Shown: piece by piece, positions 7,120 through 15,321 of the stretch
Position numbering within the stretch: position 1 is the stretch's first letter
Layout of the letters: each line of letters opens with the position of its first letter
Assembly: GCA_027081065.1 (NCBI GenBank)
Contig: JALWLW010000046.1
Location: 1-19,363 of the forward strand
Origin: Campylobacteraceae bacterium
Lineage (GTDB): Bacteria; Campylobacterota; Campylobacteria; Campylobacterales; Sulfurovaceae
DNA length: 19,363 nucleotides
Reading direction: 5' to 3'
Position numbers and translations under genes: made by a program
The notes under the pieces: generated by a model
Databases searched by the model: none
Told to the model about the DNA's origin: nothing
The model's input: only the letters and a program-made list of their open reading frames with translations

Positions 7120-7551
7120 ATGCAAAAAATGATCTTAATGCTGTTATTTTTTTCTATAGTTACTATGGCAACTAATAAGCAAGAGAATGAAACGAAAGCA
7201 ACTGGAATATTAACAAAAACATTAAAAGATGTTCAAAGTTTTAAGAAAGATAAAAATGAAGAGATTAAAAAACTTAGAATTGAGATTGATAATTTAAAAA
7301 AACAAAGGAAGGTATCACAAAGGAGACAAAAAAAAGAGTTAAATGAACAAAAAAAAGAGATAAAGAAATTGAAGAAGAAACTTAAAATAACTCAGCAACA
7401 ACTCTTAAAGTATAAACAGGCTCAAGCTCAAGTAAAGAAACAACTTCAAGTTGATAAAGATATCATTAAAGATTTACATTTTATGTTAAAACAAAAAAAA
7501 GAGGTTGAGATGGATGAGTATGCTTTGGGTCGCTATTATTTTAACCTATAA
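7120..7551 (+). CDS. Small secreted coiled-coil protein, unknown function
   Basis: The 143-residue product starts with a short signal peptide (residues 1-17, ending TMA). The remainder is almost entirely charged helix: residues about 35-125 are dominated by Lys, Glu and Gln with heptad-like Leu/Ile spacing, indicating a long coiled coil. The C-terminus differs and is aromatic (DEYALGRYYFNL), possibly a docking or membrane-contact end. It would be periplasmic or surface-associated. ATG 7120 has an AGGA Shine-Dalgarno and its own -10 box, so it is probably a single-gene unit. Its last six bases overlap the end of the convergent DUF819 gene. I do not recognise a family, and low-complexity sequence makes similarity unreliable. 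Confidence 0.75.
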   Translation: MQKMILMLLFFSIVTMATNKQENETKATGILTKTLKDVQSFKKDKNEEIKKLRIEIDNLKKQRKVSQRRQKKELNEQKKEIKKLKKKLKITQQQLLKYKQAQAQVKKQLQVDKDIIKDLHFMLKQKKEVEMDEYALGRYYFNL

Positions 7552-8709
7552 ATAAGAGAGAAATTTTAAAATATGCGAAACCCCAAGTCCCATGAATGTT
7601 CCAACAATATAGCCCATCATCGCCATCAGTACCCCAATAGGAATTAAGGCTTTATTATAAGCTCCTGCTAAAATAGGAGCTGAGGCTACTCCACCTATGT
7701 TGGCTAACGAAGCTACCCCTAGAGAAAATAAATCAAGTTTAAATAATTTTGCAAATAGTATCATGATGAGTGCATGAATTAAAATAATAATAAATCCAGC
7801 AAAAATGTAAAGAGGTGCATGGCTAAGTTCTGCAAAGTTCGCACGTGAGGCAATGAGAGCGATGATAAAATAGAGCATCATGTTTGCTAGAGGTACAGCT
7901 GAAGCTTCTTTTCCTAAAGGAGTCATGCCTAAAACAATTCCAGCTAGTGTCGCAAAAATAACCACCCATGTGGTGTTGGTTAAAAAGCTTGTTGTAGGTA
8001 ACAAGGGAGCAATGTTTTGAGCTAAAAGTGAAACCATAAGGGCTAAACCTAAGAGCATGAAAAGGCTGGGAAAGTTGAGTTCTTTTTTTTCTTTCTCCTC
8101 CTCTAGTTTATACGTAAGTGTTTCAAGTAGTGAACCATCTGCTTTTGTCCAGCTGTTAAACTGTTTGGCAAAAGGAACAAGGGCTAGAAGTATCATAACC
8201 CAAATAGCATAGTCAATGCTGTCTATGAGCAGCACATAGCCCATTTTGGAGTCAGGTAAAACAAGGGCTTCTTGAATGGCTAACATATTTCCTGTTCCAC
8301 CCATCCATGAGCCAGATAATGCTCCAAAAGCTTTCCATGATTCTGCTTCAAAAAAATTGTGAAGTAGGGCAAACATAATGATGAATCCAAGAGAGATAGA
8401 GAGTGAAGCTAAAAAGAAGGTGAGTAAAATTTTTTTACCCAGTTTTAAAATTTTTCTTATATCACTTTGAAGGAGCATCAAAAATATCATGGCAGGAAGT
8501 AGGTTAGATTTAAAGGCTTTATAGACAGAAGTGATTGCTTCGGTTTTTGTCCAAAGTTCTAGTGTAGAGAGGGTCATTACCGTAAAATATAAAATGACAA
8601 TGGCAGGTAAATACTTAAAAAACTTGGTTTTTGTTCTCTCTTCTAAGTAAACCAATAAAGAGGCAATGAATATCAAGGTAACTAAATAGGGAAAGGCTGT
8701 GCTTATCAT
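7546..8709 (-). CDS. DUF819 family membrane protein
   Basis: This is a 387-residue polytopic inner-membrane protein with about ten hydrophobic helices in two halves. A charged cytoplasmic or periplasmic loop (about 185-212, rich in Glu and Lys) separates them. The glycine-rich segment GSWMGGTGNMLAIQ (about 133-146) and the late ANIGGVASAPILAGAY motif are typical of DUF819 (YjcL-like) proteins. The family resembles transporters in its repeated helical architecture, but its substrate is not established. No transporter partner is adjacent. The Shine-Dalgarno before ATG 8709 is poor. The gene stands alone between two oppositely oriented genes and converges on the coiled-coil gene with a 6-base overlap. 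Confidence 0.88.
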   Translation of the reverse strand: MISTAFPYLVTLIFIASLLVYLEERTKTKFFKYLPAIVILYFTVMTLSTLELWTKTEAITSVYKAFKSNLLPAMIFLMLLQSDIRKILKLGKKILLTFFLASLSISLGFIIMFALLHNFFEAESWKAFGALSGSWMGGTGNMLAIQEALVLPDSKMGYVLLIDSIDYAIWVMILLALVPFAKQFNSWTKADGSLLETLTYKLEEEKEKKELNFPSLFMLLGLALMVSLLAQNIAPLLPTTSFLTNTTWVVIFATLAGIVLGMTPLGKEASAVPLANMMLYFIIALIASRANFAELSHAPLYIFAGFIIILIHALIMILFAKLFKLDLFSLGVASLANIGGVASAPILAGAYNKALIPIGVLMAMMGYIVGTFMGLGVSHILKFLSYL

Positions 8710-8737
8710 AAATTATGTTCTTATTTTAATTTTCTTT

Positions 8738-8743
8738 AGTATA
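8738..8743 (-). promoter_or_regulatory. -10 box for the DUF819 gene
   Basis: TATACT on the minus strand (plus AGTATA) lies 28 bases upstream of the DUF819 start. It is the only good -10 match close to this gene. Confidence 0.4.
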
Positions 8744-8829
8744 AGATATTTAGGCTTAAATCAATTGTTCTATTATCATATATTTTAGTAATAAAAAATA
8801 ATTAGTATTTAAAATTAATATTTTTTGAT

Positions 8830-8835
8830 TATAAT
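8830..8835 (+). promoter_or_regulatory. -10 box for the helical hypothetical gene
   Basis: An exact TATAAT preceded by a T run and GAT lies 23 bases before ATG 8859. The leader would be short, about 17 bases, but would include the AAGGAG Shine-Dalgarno at 8847-8852. Confidence 0.5.
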
Positions 8836-8858
8836 AGTATAGAACAAAGGAGTTTTTA

Positions 8859-9470
8859 ATGTCACTACATATGAATATAGATAAAATTTTAAATAGTAGC
8901 AATGATATTTTTTATGAGATTGTAGCAAAAATCGAGTCAAATTACATAATTAATGCACGAAAAGAGTTGGCACAGGAACAAGGTTTAAATACAGTATTAA
9001 TAGATGCGATTGAATTTTCTTTAAGTAGATTAAAAGCTGAAGAGAATTTTTTAAGTCAAATGCTCTATAGTACTTTTGGTATAGGAAGAAAGAAAAATAA
9101 GCGTCGTGAAGAGCTTATATTGCTTGGTAGTCAATTAAAGGGTCAAATTACTCAATTTGAGCGAGATAGAAATAGAATTAATTTTCATTATGAAAATGTT
9201 GTCTCTTCTTTACAAAATTTAACTAAACTTAGTGAAGCTTTTAGTCGAAAAATTCATTTTATATTTAATGAAAATATGGAAAAACGTTGTCAAGAGTATC
9301 TCAAAGAGCTCTACGTTAAAATGGATGAGAGCAATACTTGTCGAGAAAAGCTTTCTTTAAAAAGTATTTACCTTGAAAGTTGTATTTTTAAGTATAAAGA
9401 GCTTCTTAAAAAAATTCCTCGTCATCATGAGTTAGCAGAAGAGAGATGGAAATATATGTTGGGAAATTAA
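8859..9470 (+). CDS. Helical cytoplasmic protein of unknown function
   Basis: This 203-residue protein has no signal peptide or membrane helix and looks mostly alpha-helical, with charged amphipathic stretches (for example about 100-150 and 160-195). A basic patch GRKKNKRREE lies near residue 80 and a His/Arg-rich PRHHELAEERW near the end. I do not recognise any domain. ATG 8859 follows a strong AAGGAG at 8847-8852 with six-base spacing; the in-frame ATG at 8871 is a less likely start. Its stop shares the four bases TTAA (9467-9470) with the stop of the convergent ABC-F gene. It appears to be a single-gene transcript. Confidence 0.75.
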   Translation: MSLHMNIDKILNSSNDIFYEIVAKIESNYIINARKELAQEQGLNTVLIDAIEFSLSRLKAEENFLSQMLYSTFGIGRKKNKRREELILLGSQLKGQITQFERDRNRINFHYENVVSSLQNLTKLSEAFSRKIHFIFNENMEKRCQEYLKELYVKMDESNTCREKLSLKSIYLESCIFKYKELLKKIPRHHELAEERWKYMLGN

Positions 9471-11305
9471 AGTAAGGCTTCAAGTCTTGTACTATATTCC
9501 TCTTCAATCTCATCTAAACTATTAGAAGCTATTTCAAGACGTTCAAAAAGTTCATCTATTACTTTTTGAAGTTTTCCTACATTTTGTGAGGCTTCTATCA
9601 TGGTTGCATTGTCACCAGAATTTGAAGCTTCTACGAGCTTTTCATTTTCACGATCTAACTCCTCTTCAAGTTCCATAATTTTGTTTTCACAAAATTCTAA
9701 CTCTTTTTTATGAGGTGCATTCTCTTTACTTCTAGCTTGAGTAAGCTCTTTTTTGAGTCGTTTTCGTTCTTTATTATCTATTTTGGGTTTAGTACTTTTA
9801 GGTTTTTCATTGGGGCTGTTATCTTCTTCCCAACCAATTTTTTCTAAAAACTCATCATATGTTCCCTCAAAATACTCTGCTGTGCCCTTATGAAATATAA
9901 TCAACGCATCAGCCAAACGACGTAGAAGCATCTCCGAGTGGGTAACCATGATGGTTGAGCCTTTAAATTCTTCGATGGCAGTACAGAGTGAATCAATAGA
10001 ATACATGTCCAAGTGGTTTGTAGGCTCATCAAGTAAAAGCAAGTTTGCTTCTGTCCCAATAATTTTACCTAACATTACACGGCTACGTTCTCCTCCTGAA
10101 AGAACCGAGATTTTTTTTTCAGCTAAGTCTCCTGAGAACATCATTGTCCCACAAATGCTTCTAGTCTCAGCAATACCAATTTTTAAACTCACCGAAGCAA
10201 TCTCATCGAGGATAGTAGCAGAGGGATTAAGCCGTTCAATATTTGTTTGTCCAAAGTGTGCCATAGCAGTAGAGGGGTGAAAGTTAAGTTTACCTTCTTG
10301 TTGCTCTAACTCTCCTGCGATGTAATTGAGTAGGGTAGACTTACCCTTCCCATTTTTACCAATGATGGCTAAGGTTTTTCCATTTTCTAAGGCAAAAGAG
10401 ACATCTTGAAAGAGCTTTTCATTTTCTTTGTAGCCAAATCCTAAATTTTCAGCTCGTAGATTTATTTTGGCTGGGGTCTCTTTGTAATTGAAGTTAAAAC
10501 TCAAATTACTCTCACTCTCCAAGCTCTCCATTTCATCCATTTTATCAAGCATTTTTTGTTTAGACTGTGCTAAGGCTGCTGTTGATGCTCGTGCTTTATT
10601 TTTAGCAACAAACTCTTCAAGCTCTTTACGTTTTTTTGCTTGGTTTTGACGGGTCTTTTCATAAGTCTCATCGCTAAGGCTTAACGTCTCGTCGTACTTT
10701 TTAGTATCTCCTTGAATAATATGCAAAGATTTACGCTGAATTCCCATGGTATGCGTGGTTACTTCATCCATAAAGTCACGGTCATGGGTAATAAGAATTA
10801 CTTCACCCTCAAAAGTGCGAATAAACTGTTTTAACCAACGCAAAGAGAGTAGGTCAAGGTAGTTTGTAGGCTCATCGAGCAGTAACATATTTGGCTCAGT
10901 TGCCAAAAGTTTCGCAAGGTTAATCCGAATCTGATACCCACCCGAAAAACTCATGGGGTTTTTGTCTAAATCTTCATCGCTAAAGCCCAAACCAAAAAGG
11001 ATTTTTTCTATTTTATAAAAATTGTACTGCTCCTCTTCACTCAAAATCAACGAACACTCTTCTCGAACGGTTTTTTCTGTAAAAACTAAATGCTGTTTGA
11101 GTGTGCCTATTTTATAGTTCTTAGGAATAGAAACAGAACCTTCATCATGACTCTCTTCCTCTAAAATGATTTTAAATAATGTGGATTTACCAGAACCATT
11201 ACGTCCTATGAGTCCTATTTTTTGTTTGGCATTCATTTTTAAGTTGAGGTCTTTAAAAAGTGTTTGTCCACCGAAGCTTTTGGAGAGGTTTGTTAGTTGT
11301 ATCAT
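9467..11305 (-). CDS. ABC-F ATPase (YheS/Uup-like), ribosome-associated
   Basis: ABC-F proteins are soluble twin-ATPase factors that act on ribosomes, not in membrane transport. The 612 residues contain two ABC domains. The first has Walker A G34-RNGSGKST-42, signature FSGGY and Walker B LLLDEPTNYLDL. The second has Walker A IGKNGKGKST at about 315-325, signature LSGGE and LLLDEPTNHLDM. Between them lies the basic helical linker (about 215-262, the P-site tRNA interaction motif). A C-terminal coiled coil (about 505-612) follows. There are no membrane helices. The first-domain FSGGY-x-IRINLAKLL and the C-terminal coil resemble E. coli YheS more than EttA. All catalytic residues are present. 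The exact subfamily cannot be fixed by eye. A promoter precedes it, and it lies 80 bases downstream of nspC on the same strand. Confidence 0.93.
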   Translation of the reverse strand: MIQLTNLSKSFGGQTLFKDLNLKMNAKQKIGLIGRNGSGKSTLFKIILEEESHDEGSVSIPKNYKIGTLKQHLVFTEKTVREECSLILSEEEQYNFYKIEKILFGLGFSDEDLDKNPMSFSGGYQIRINLAKLLATEPNMLLLDEPTNYLDLLSLRWLKQFIRTFEGEVILITHDRDFMDEVTTHTMGIQRKSLHIIQGDTKKYDETLSLSDETYEKTRQNQAKKRKELEEFVAKNKARASTAALAQSKQKMLDKMDEMESLESESNLSFNFNYKETPAKINLRAENLGFGYKENEKLFQDVSFALENGKTLAIIGKNGKGKSTLLNYIAGELEQQEGKLNFHPSTAMAHFGQTNIERLNPSATILDEIASVSLKIGIAETRSICGTMMFSGDLAEKKISVLSGGERSRVMLGKIIGTEANLLLLDEPTNHLDMYSIDSLCTAIEEFKGSTIMVTHSEMLLRRLADALIIFHKGTAEYFEGTYDEFLEKIGWEEDNSPNEKPKSTKPKIDNKERKRLKKELTQARSKENAPHKKELEFCENKIMELEEELDRENEKLVEASNSGDNATMIEASQNVGKLQKVIDELFERLEIASNSLDEIEEEYSTRLEALL

Positions 11306-11336
11306 GTGTTTCCGTTTGATGAGGTTCTATTGACGT

Positions 11337-11342
11337 ATTATA
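11337..11342 (-). promoter_or_regulatory. -10 box for the ABC-F gene
   Basis: An exact minus-strand TATAAT (plus ATTATA) lies 31 bases before the start codon in the 80-base gap after nspC. The ABC-F gene can therefore be transcribed independently of nspC. Confidence 0.5.
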
Positions 11343-11385
11343 GCTTATGTTCATTGAGAAAAATTTGTTATGTAAAAATTAAACA

Positions 11386-12516
11386 TTAAGAGAGTCTATC
11401 TCTAAAATTTTCATATCCAAACTCTTTAACAACTTCGATACTTTTATCTAATTTTTTAATAGCTATAGAAGGTAAAGGAATACCATTAAAGGTAGTGGCT
11501 TTTACCATAGTGTAGTGCATTTGGTCTTCAAAAACAATTTGGTCACCTATTTTTAATGGCTCATCAAAAGAGTAGTCTCCCATAATGTCACCAGCTAAAC
11601 AAGTGTTACCTGTTAATCTATAAGTATGTTTCTTTACACCAGCTTCCCCACTTCCACGGACATTAGCTCTGTAAGGCATAATGATGGTGTCAGGCATTTG
11701 TGCTTCTGCTGAAGTGTCAAGTATGGCAATCTCTATGCCATTGTTGACAATGTCAAGTACTGAAGTCACAAGCGTTCCCGTCTCCCATCCTACAGCTTCA
11801 CCTGGCTCTAGGTAAATTTGTAAATGAGGGTATTTGTTTTGAAAAGTTTTTAGAATAGTAATGAGTTTATCAATCTCATAACCTTTTCGTGTAATGTGGT
11901 GACCTCCACCAAAGTTGACCCATTTCATCTGTTTTAAATACTTTCCAAATTTAGTTTCAAAAACTTCTAAAACGTTTTGAAGTGCCATGCTATCTTGTTC
12001 ACACAGTGCATGAAAATGTAAACCCTCAATTAGATTAAAAGATTCACTTTTAAGTAATATTTCAAAATTTTGAGTTGTTGTTCCCAAACGCGAATAGATA
12101 CCACAAGGGTTGTAAAGCTCTACAGGAGATTCTGAATATTCGGGGTTGACACGTAAGCCTAAAGAGAGTTTTGGATTATGGCTTTTAGCTAAAGTAGCAA
12201 AACGTTGAAATTGAGAGGGAGAGTTAAAAACCAAATGATGTGATATTTTAGCTATCTCTTTAATCTCTTCTTCTTTAAAAGCAGGGCTATAGGTATGGGT
12301 CTCTTTGTTAAAAGTTTCATGAGAGAGTTTAGCTTCATGCAGTCCTGAAGCACAACACCCATCAAGATACTTAGAGACTAAAGGAAAGCTTTTCCAAAGA
12401 GCATAGCCTTTGAGGGCTAAAAGTATTTTGACTCCTGTTTGTTCTTTGATATTGGCTAATATTTTTAGGTTGTTTTCGAGTAAGCTCTCTTCTAGTAACC
12501 AATAGGGAGTTTGCAT
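11386..12516 (-). CDS. nspC: Carboxynorspermidine/carboxyspermidine decarboxylase
   Basis: This fold-III PLP enzyme decarboxylates carboxynorspermidine or carboxyspermidine. In Campylobacter the pathway is known to make spermidine without S-adenosylmethionine decarboxylase. The 376 residues fit the family. K36 in LLALKGYA is the expected Schiff-base lysine. HFHALCEQ, the glycine-rich VNFGGGHHIT phosphate loop and the YLEPGEAVGW motif are all family hallmarks. The GNTCLAGDIMGDY segment carries the cysteine and Asp expected from the second subunit's active site. It follows the CoA-binding gene by 13 bases. The partner dehydrogenase (carboxyspermidine dehydrogenase) is not in the window. Confidence 0.95.
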   Translation of the reverse strand: MQTPYWLLEESLLENNLKILANIKEQTGVKILLALKGYALWKSFPLVSKYLDGCCASGLHEAKLSHETFNKETHTYSPAFKEEEIKEIAKISHHLVFNSPSQFQRFATLAKSHNPKLSLGLRVNPEYSESPVELYNPCGIYSRLGTTTQNFEILLKSESFNLIEGLHFHALCEQDSMALQNVLEVFETKFGKYLKQMKWVNFGGGHHITRKGYEIDKLITILKTFQNKYPHLQIYLEPGEAVGWETGTLVTSVLDIVNNGIEIAILDTSAEAQMPDTIIMPYRANVRGSGEAGVKKHTYRLTGNTCLAGDIMGDYSFDEPLKIGDQIVFEDQMHYTMVKATTFNGIPLPSIAIKKLDKSIEVVKEFGYENFRDRLS

Positions 12517-12529
12517 GAACTTCCTTTAT

Positions 12530-12961
12530 TTATGAAAATATGGCTCTATGTTCAACCATTGCACAGTAGTTTTGCACTACAGAGATTCCAGCATCTTTAA
12601 CTTTTTGGGCTGCATCATTGTTAATGAGTCCTAATTGTGTCCAGTAAACTTTAACATCACCACGAGCAATAACAGCATCAGCAATCTTATCTAGTGCAGC
12701 TGGTTTTCTAAAGATAACCACCATGTCTACAGGTACTTCTATCTCAGCTAGGCTTCGGTAAACTTTTTGTCCTAAGATAGTCTCTTCTTTTGGGTAAATA
12801 GGAATCATTGTATACCCAGCATCTCTTAAATATTGAGCTACATGGTGACTCGCTTTTGAGCTGTCTGGAGAACAACCTAAAACAGCAATTGTTTTACATG
12901 CTTCAAAATATTTTTTTTGCTCATCTCTATTGGAGTTGACTCTTGGCATTTCACATTCCAC
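12530..12961 (-). CDS. CoA-binding domain protein (YccU-like)
   Basis: This is a small Rossmann-fold CoA-binding protein of 143 residues, the usual size for the stand-alone YccU family. The nucleotide-binding strand-loop reads AVLGCSPDSSKASHHVAQYL. The GYTMIPIYP second strand and the final VVQNYCAMVEHR motif are also typical. The family binds CoA in structures, but its cellular role is not settled. The start is probably GTG 12961, six bases after an AGGA (12968-12971); ATG 12949 would lack a Shine-Dalgarno at a sensible distance. It is the first gene of a pair with nspC and diverges from ilvA across 51 bases. Confidence 0.88.
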   Translation of the reverse strand: MECEMPRVNSNRDEQKKYFEACKTIAVLGCSPDSSKASHHVAQYLRDAGYTMIPIYPKEETILGQKVYRSLAEIEVPVDMVVIFRKPAALDKIADAVIARGDVKVYWTQLGLINNDAAQKVKDAGISVVQNYCAMVEHRAIFS

Positions 12962-12977
12962 ATTTAATCCTTTTGGT

Positions 12978-12983
12978 TATAAT
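12978..12983 (+). promoter_or_regulatory. -10 box for ilvA
   Basis: An exact TATAAT lies 29 bases before ATG 13013, predicting a start near 12990. It overlaps the zone used by the opposing promoter of the CoA-binding gene. Confidence 0.5.
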
Positions 12984-12992
12984 TCTAACCAT

Positions 12993-12998
12993 ACTATA
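12993..12998 (-). promoter_or_regulatory. -10 box for the CoA-binding/nspC pair
   Basis: TATAGT on the minus strand (plus ACTATA) lies 31 bases before GTG 12961, with a predicted start near 12986. The two divergent transcripts would overlap by a few bases at their 5' ends. Confidence 0.4.
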
Positions 12999-13012
12999 GC
13001 TAGGAAAAATAA

Positions 13013-14224
13013 ATGTTAGATTTAAAATCCATACAAAAAGCAGCAGAACGCTTAAATGGTATTGTTGAAAGGACTTCATTTTCTTATGCACCAATACTCT
13101 CTGAATTGAGTGGATATGAAGTCTATTTGAAAAAAGAGAACTTACAGCATACGGGTGCTTTTAAACTGCGTGGTGCTTTTAATAAAATTGCCACACTCAT
13201 AGAAGAGGGAAAAACAGGAGGAGTTGTAGCTGCGAGTGCTGGAAATCATGCACAAGGAGTTGCTTTTTCAGCAAAACATTTTAACTTAGAAGCTACCATC
13301 GTCATGCCAGATTCTACCCCAATTAATAAGATTCAAGGGGTTGAGAAATTTGGTGCGAATGTTATTTTAAAAGGTACAAATTACGATGAAGCTTATGCTC
13401 ATGCAATGGAGTATACAAAAGAGCATTCATTAGAATTTGTACATCCTTTTACAGATGATGAAGTGATGTCAGGTCAAGGTACAGTAAGTTTAGAAATGAT
13501 AGAAGAGCAGAAAGATTTAGATGCTATTGTTGTCCCTGTTGGTGGTGGTGGGCTTATTGCTGGTATGGCAGTTGCTATAAATGCTTTGAGTCCTAAAACC
13601 AAAATTATTGGAATTGCCAGTGCTGGTGCACCTGCTATGAAAGAGTCCTTTGACAGTAAAAAAGCACATGGAACAAAAGGGGTAAAAACCATTGCAGATG
13701 GTATTGCTGTACGAGATGCTTCTCCTATTACTTTAAAGTATATATTGAATGAAGTAGATACATTAGAGTTAGTCTGTGAAGATGAAATTTCAGCTGCAAT
13801 TTTATTTTTATTAGAAAAACAAAAAGTAGTTGTTGAGGGAGCTGGGGCTGTAGGTGTGGCTGCTCTACTACATGGTAAGATAAACCTAGAAAAAGGCTCA
13901 AAAATAGGCATTGTACTTAGTGGAGGAAACATTGATGTGACGATGCTTTCACTTATTATTGAAAAAGGTCTCATGAAAAGTGCACGTAAGCTAAAACTTT
14001 GTGTCACGCTTGTAGATAAACCGGGCTCTCTCATGCGTTTTACGGAGCTGTTAGCAAAAGTAGAAGCTAATATTGTACAGATAGATTATGACCGAACATC
14101 TGTAGATTTAGAGTTTGGTGATGCAACCGTTTCCGTTTCACTTGAAACCAAAGGAATTGAGCATCAAAATGAGATTAGAAAAGCATTACTTTATGATGGA
14201 TTCTTTTTTGAGGAGATACACTAA
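13013..14224 (+). CDS. ilvA: Threonine ammonia-lyase with C-terminal ACT domain
   Basis: This fold-II PLP enzyme converts threonine to 2-oxobutanoate and ammonia, the first step towards isoleucine. The 403 residues include the PLP lysine K51 in TGAFKLRGAFN, the AASAGNHAQG substrate-binding loop, and the glycine-rich VGGGGL phosphate loop (about 177-182). A single C-terminal ACT domain (about 325-400, with LVDKPGSLMRF) follows. The single ACT domain and ~400-residue length match the shorter ilvA/tdcB-like class and not the two-ACT-domain E. coli IlvA. The ACT domain makes allosteric control by isoleucine or valine plausible but not proven. ATG 13013 has AGGA at 13002-13005. It is a single-gene unit ending at a hairpin. 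Confidence 0.95.
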   Translation: MLDLKSIQKAAERLNGIVERTSFSYAPILSELSGYEVYLKKENLQHTGAFKLRGAFNKIATLIEEGKTGGVVAASAGNHAQGVAFSAKHFNLEATIVMPDSTPINKIQGVEKFGANVILKGTNYDEAYAHAMEYTKEHSLEFVHPFTDDEVMSGQGTVSLEMIEEQKDLDAIVVPVGGGGLIAGMAVAINALSPKTKIIGIASAGAPAMKESFDSKKAHGTKGVKTIADGIAVRDASPITLKYILNEVDTLELVCEDEISAAILFLLEKQKVVVEGAGAVGVAALLHGKINLEKGSKIGIVLSGGNIDVTMLSLIIEKGLMKSARKLKLCVTLVDKPGSLMRFTELLAKVEANIVQIDYDRTSVDLEFGDATVSVSLETKGIEHQNEIRKALLYDGFFFEEIH

Positions 14225-14254
14225 TAGAACATAAGCAAGATTTGCACAAACATA

Positions 14255-14272
14255 GGAAGCTAAAAAGCTTCC
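14255..14272. terminator. Hairpin terminator between convergent ilvA and membrane gene
   Basis: GGAAGCT (14255-14261) pairs perfectly with AGCTTCC (14266-14272) around an AAAA loop. It sits in the 51-base gap between the ends of the two convergent genes. The downstream U tract is weak on both strands, so termination efficiency is uncertain. Confidence 0.65.
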
Positions 14273-14275
14273 CTT

Positions 14276-14890
14276 CTATTTAGTTTCTAAAGCATTCCAA
14301 ACAGGCTTATTAATGTAGTTTGCAATTTTAGAAGCATCTTCTTGAATTTTTTCATAAGTATGTTCATCATTTTCATAACTACAGACATGGAGTCTATGAC
14401 CATCTTCAAGTACCAAATTTAGTTCAGCTTTAGGTGTTTCATCTTCATAGGCTAAAAGTTGTAAGGCATGTACCTCATCTAATTTGATTTTATCTTTTAA
14501 CTCAGCATTATCACTCTCTTTAACAAAAATATTTTTTCTTTTATCAAAAATTAGTGCAATGTCATGTTTTGAAAACATATAGATACCAAACCCTAATAAC
14601 GTAAAGCCGACAGCTACTGAAATAAAAGTAGTTTGAAAGTGGTAAGAGAGTAAAGCATAGGTTGCATAAAGAATAAACAGAGAACCTAAAGCAATAAATA
14701 TAGCATAAAATAGTCTTGATAAGATACTTAAATGAAATTCTAAACTTCCCTCAACAGATTTCAAAATCATATTGGTCAAGGGTAAATTAGACTCTTTTAA
14801 CGGATACCAAGCTGTTTTTTTTGCTAATGGATCATTGTGATAGTGAGTTGTAGATAGATTTGATATATTTTGTTTTGATGTGAGTGTCAT
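14276..14890 (-). CDS. Two-helix membrane protein of unknown function
   Basis: Starting at ATG 14890, the product has 204 residues. An N-terminal soluble part of about 60 residues is followed by two adjacent hydrophobic helices (FYAIFIALGSLFILYATYAL, then a TFISVAVGFTLLGFGIYMF stretch) and a C-terminal ~100-residue soluble domain. The soluble part has alternating strands (HDIALIFDKRKNIFVKE, LNLVLEDGHRLHVCSY), resembling small PH-like membrane-associated domains, though that is a weak impression. The longer frame from 14935 is rejected because an AGGAT lies ten bases before 14890 and a probable -10 (TACAAT, 14926-14931) overlaps the extra codons. No family is recognised. It converges on ilvA. 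Confidence 0.72.
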   Translation of the reverse strand: MTLTSKQNISNLSTTHYHNDPLAKKTAWYPLKESNLPLTNMILKSVEGSLEFHLSILSRLFYAIFIALGSLFILYATYALLSYHFQTTFISVAVGFTLLGFGIYMFSKHDIALIFDKRKNIFVKESDNAELKDKIKLDEVHALQLLAYEDETPKAELNLVLEDGHRLHVCSYENDEHTYEKIQEDASKIANYINKPVWNALETK

Positions 14891-15027
14891 ATAAAATTTT
14901 ATCCTATAATTTATTAATTTTCGGAATTGTATCAAACTAATATTAAAAGTTAAGTTTAATTTAATAAAAATACTTTAAATTTAAAATAAAATGTTTAACT
15001 AGCTGAGAATATAAGGTTTTACTAGAG

Positions 15028-15033
15028 TATAAT
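15028..15033 (+). promoter_or_regulatory. -10 box for the small membrane protein/DUF2130 pair
   Basis: An exact TATAAT preceded by AGAG lies 26 bases before ATG 15059. No further -10-like box with good spacing is seen in the 29-base gap before the DUF2130 gene, so one transcript for both is likely. Confidence 0.5.
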
Positions 15034-15058
15034 ACTTTAGATTTAAGGAGATAAATAA

Positions 15059-15292
15059 ATGAATAAGAATGAAAAATTAGGCACAAAATCTTTTGTGATT
15101 GCATGGATGTCATTTATTCCTGTGTTGGGAATATTTTTTGCACTTATATCTATTATGATGCTATTGTCAATGGATGAAGAGAAAGAGGGTAAAAAAAGAT
15201 TAAGCATTATTACGGCTATTGGATTTATTTATAGTCTGATTATTGTTACAGTTTTTCTTTATATGGAGTTTCAGAGGTATGTGGCTGTATAA
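15059..15292 (+). CDS. Small two-helix inner-membrane protein
   Basis: The 77-residue product has a short charged N-terminus and two hydrophobic helices (about 11-36 and 47-68). They are joined by a charged loop ([12 protein letters not shown]) that by the positive-inside rule should be cytoplasmic. There is no signal peptide or cysteine. ATG 15059 has a strong AAGGAG and an upstream TATAAT. It lies 29 bases before the DUF2130 gene on the same strand, so it is probably cotranscribed with it and might tether or sense for it; that link is inference from position only. No family is recognised. Confidence 0.72.
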   Translation: MNKNEKLGTKSFVIAWMSFIPVLGIFFALISIMMLLSMDEEKEGKKRLSIITAIGFIYSLIIVTVFLYMEFQRYVAV

Positions 15293-15321
15293 AAAATTTG
15301 CAAAAAAAGAAGAGAGATAAA

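Noticed and set aside
13474..14034. A 186-codon open frame antisense to ilvA
   Set aside because: It lies wholly within ilvA, whose family motifs are intact, and its Ser/Pro/Thr-rich translation is typical of an antisense shadow.
14891..14935. Upstream ATG at 14935 for the two-helix membrane protein
   Set aside because: No Shine-Dalgarno precedes it, and a probable -10 box overlaps these codons.
15298..15321. Upstream TTG start for the DUF2130 gene
   Set aside because: The added residues are Lys-rich and non-conserved in appearance. The ATG at 15322 has a Shine-Dalgarno-like AGAGAG and starts the conserved MNEIICPNC.
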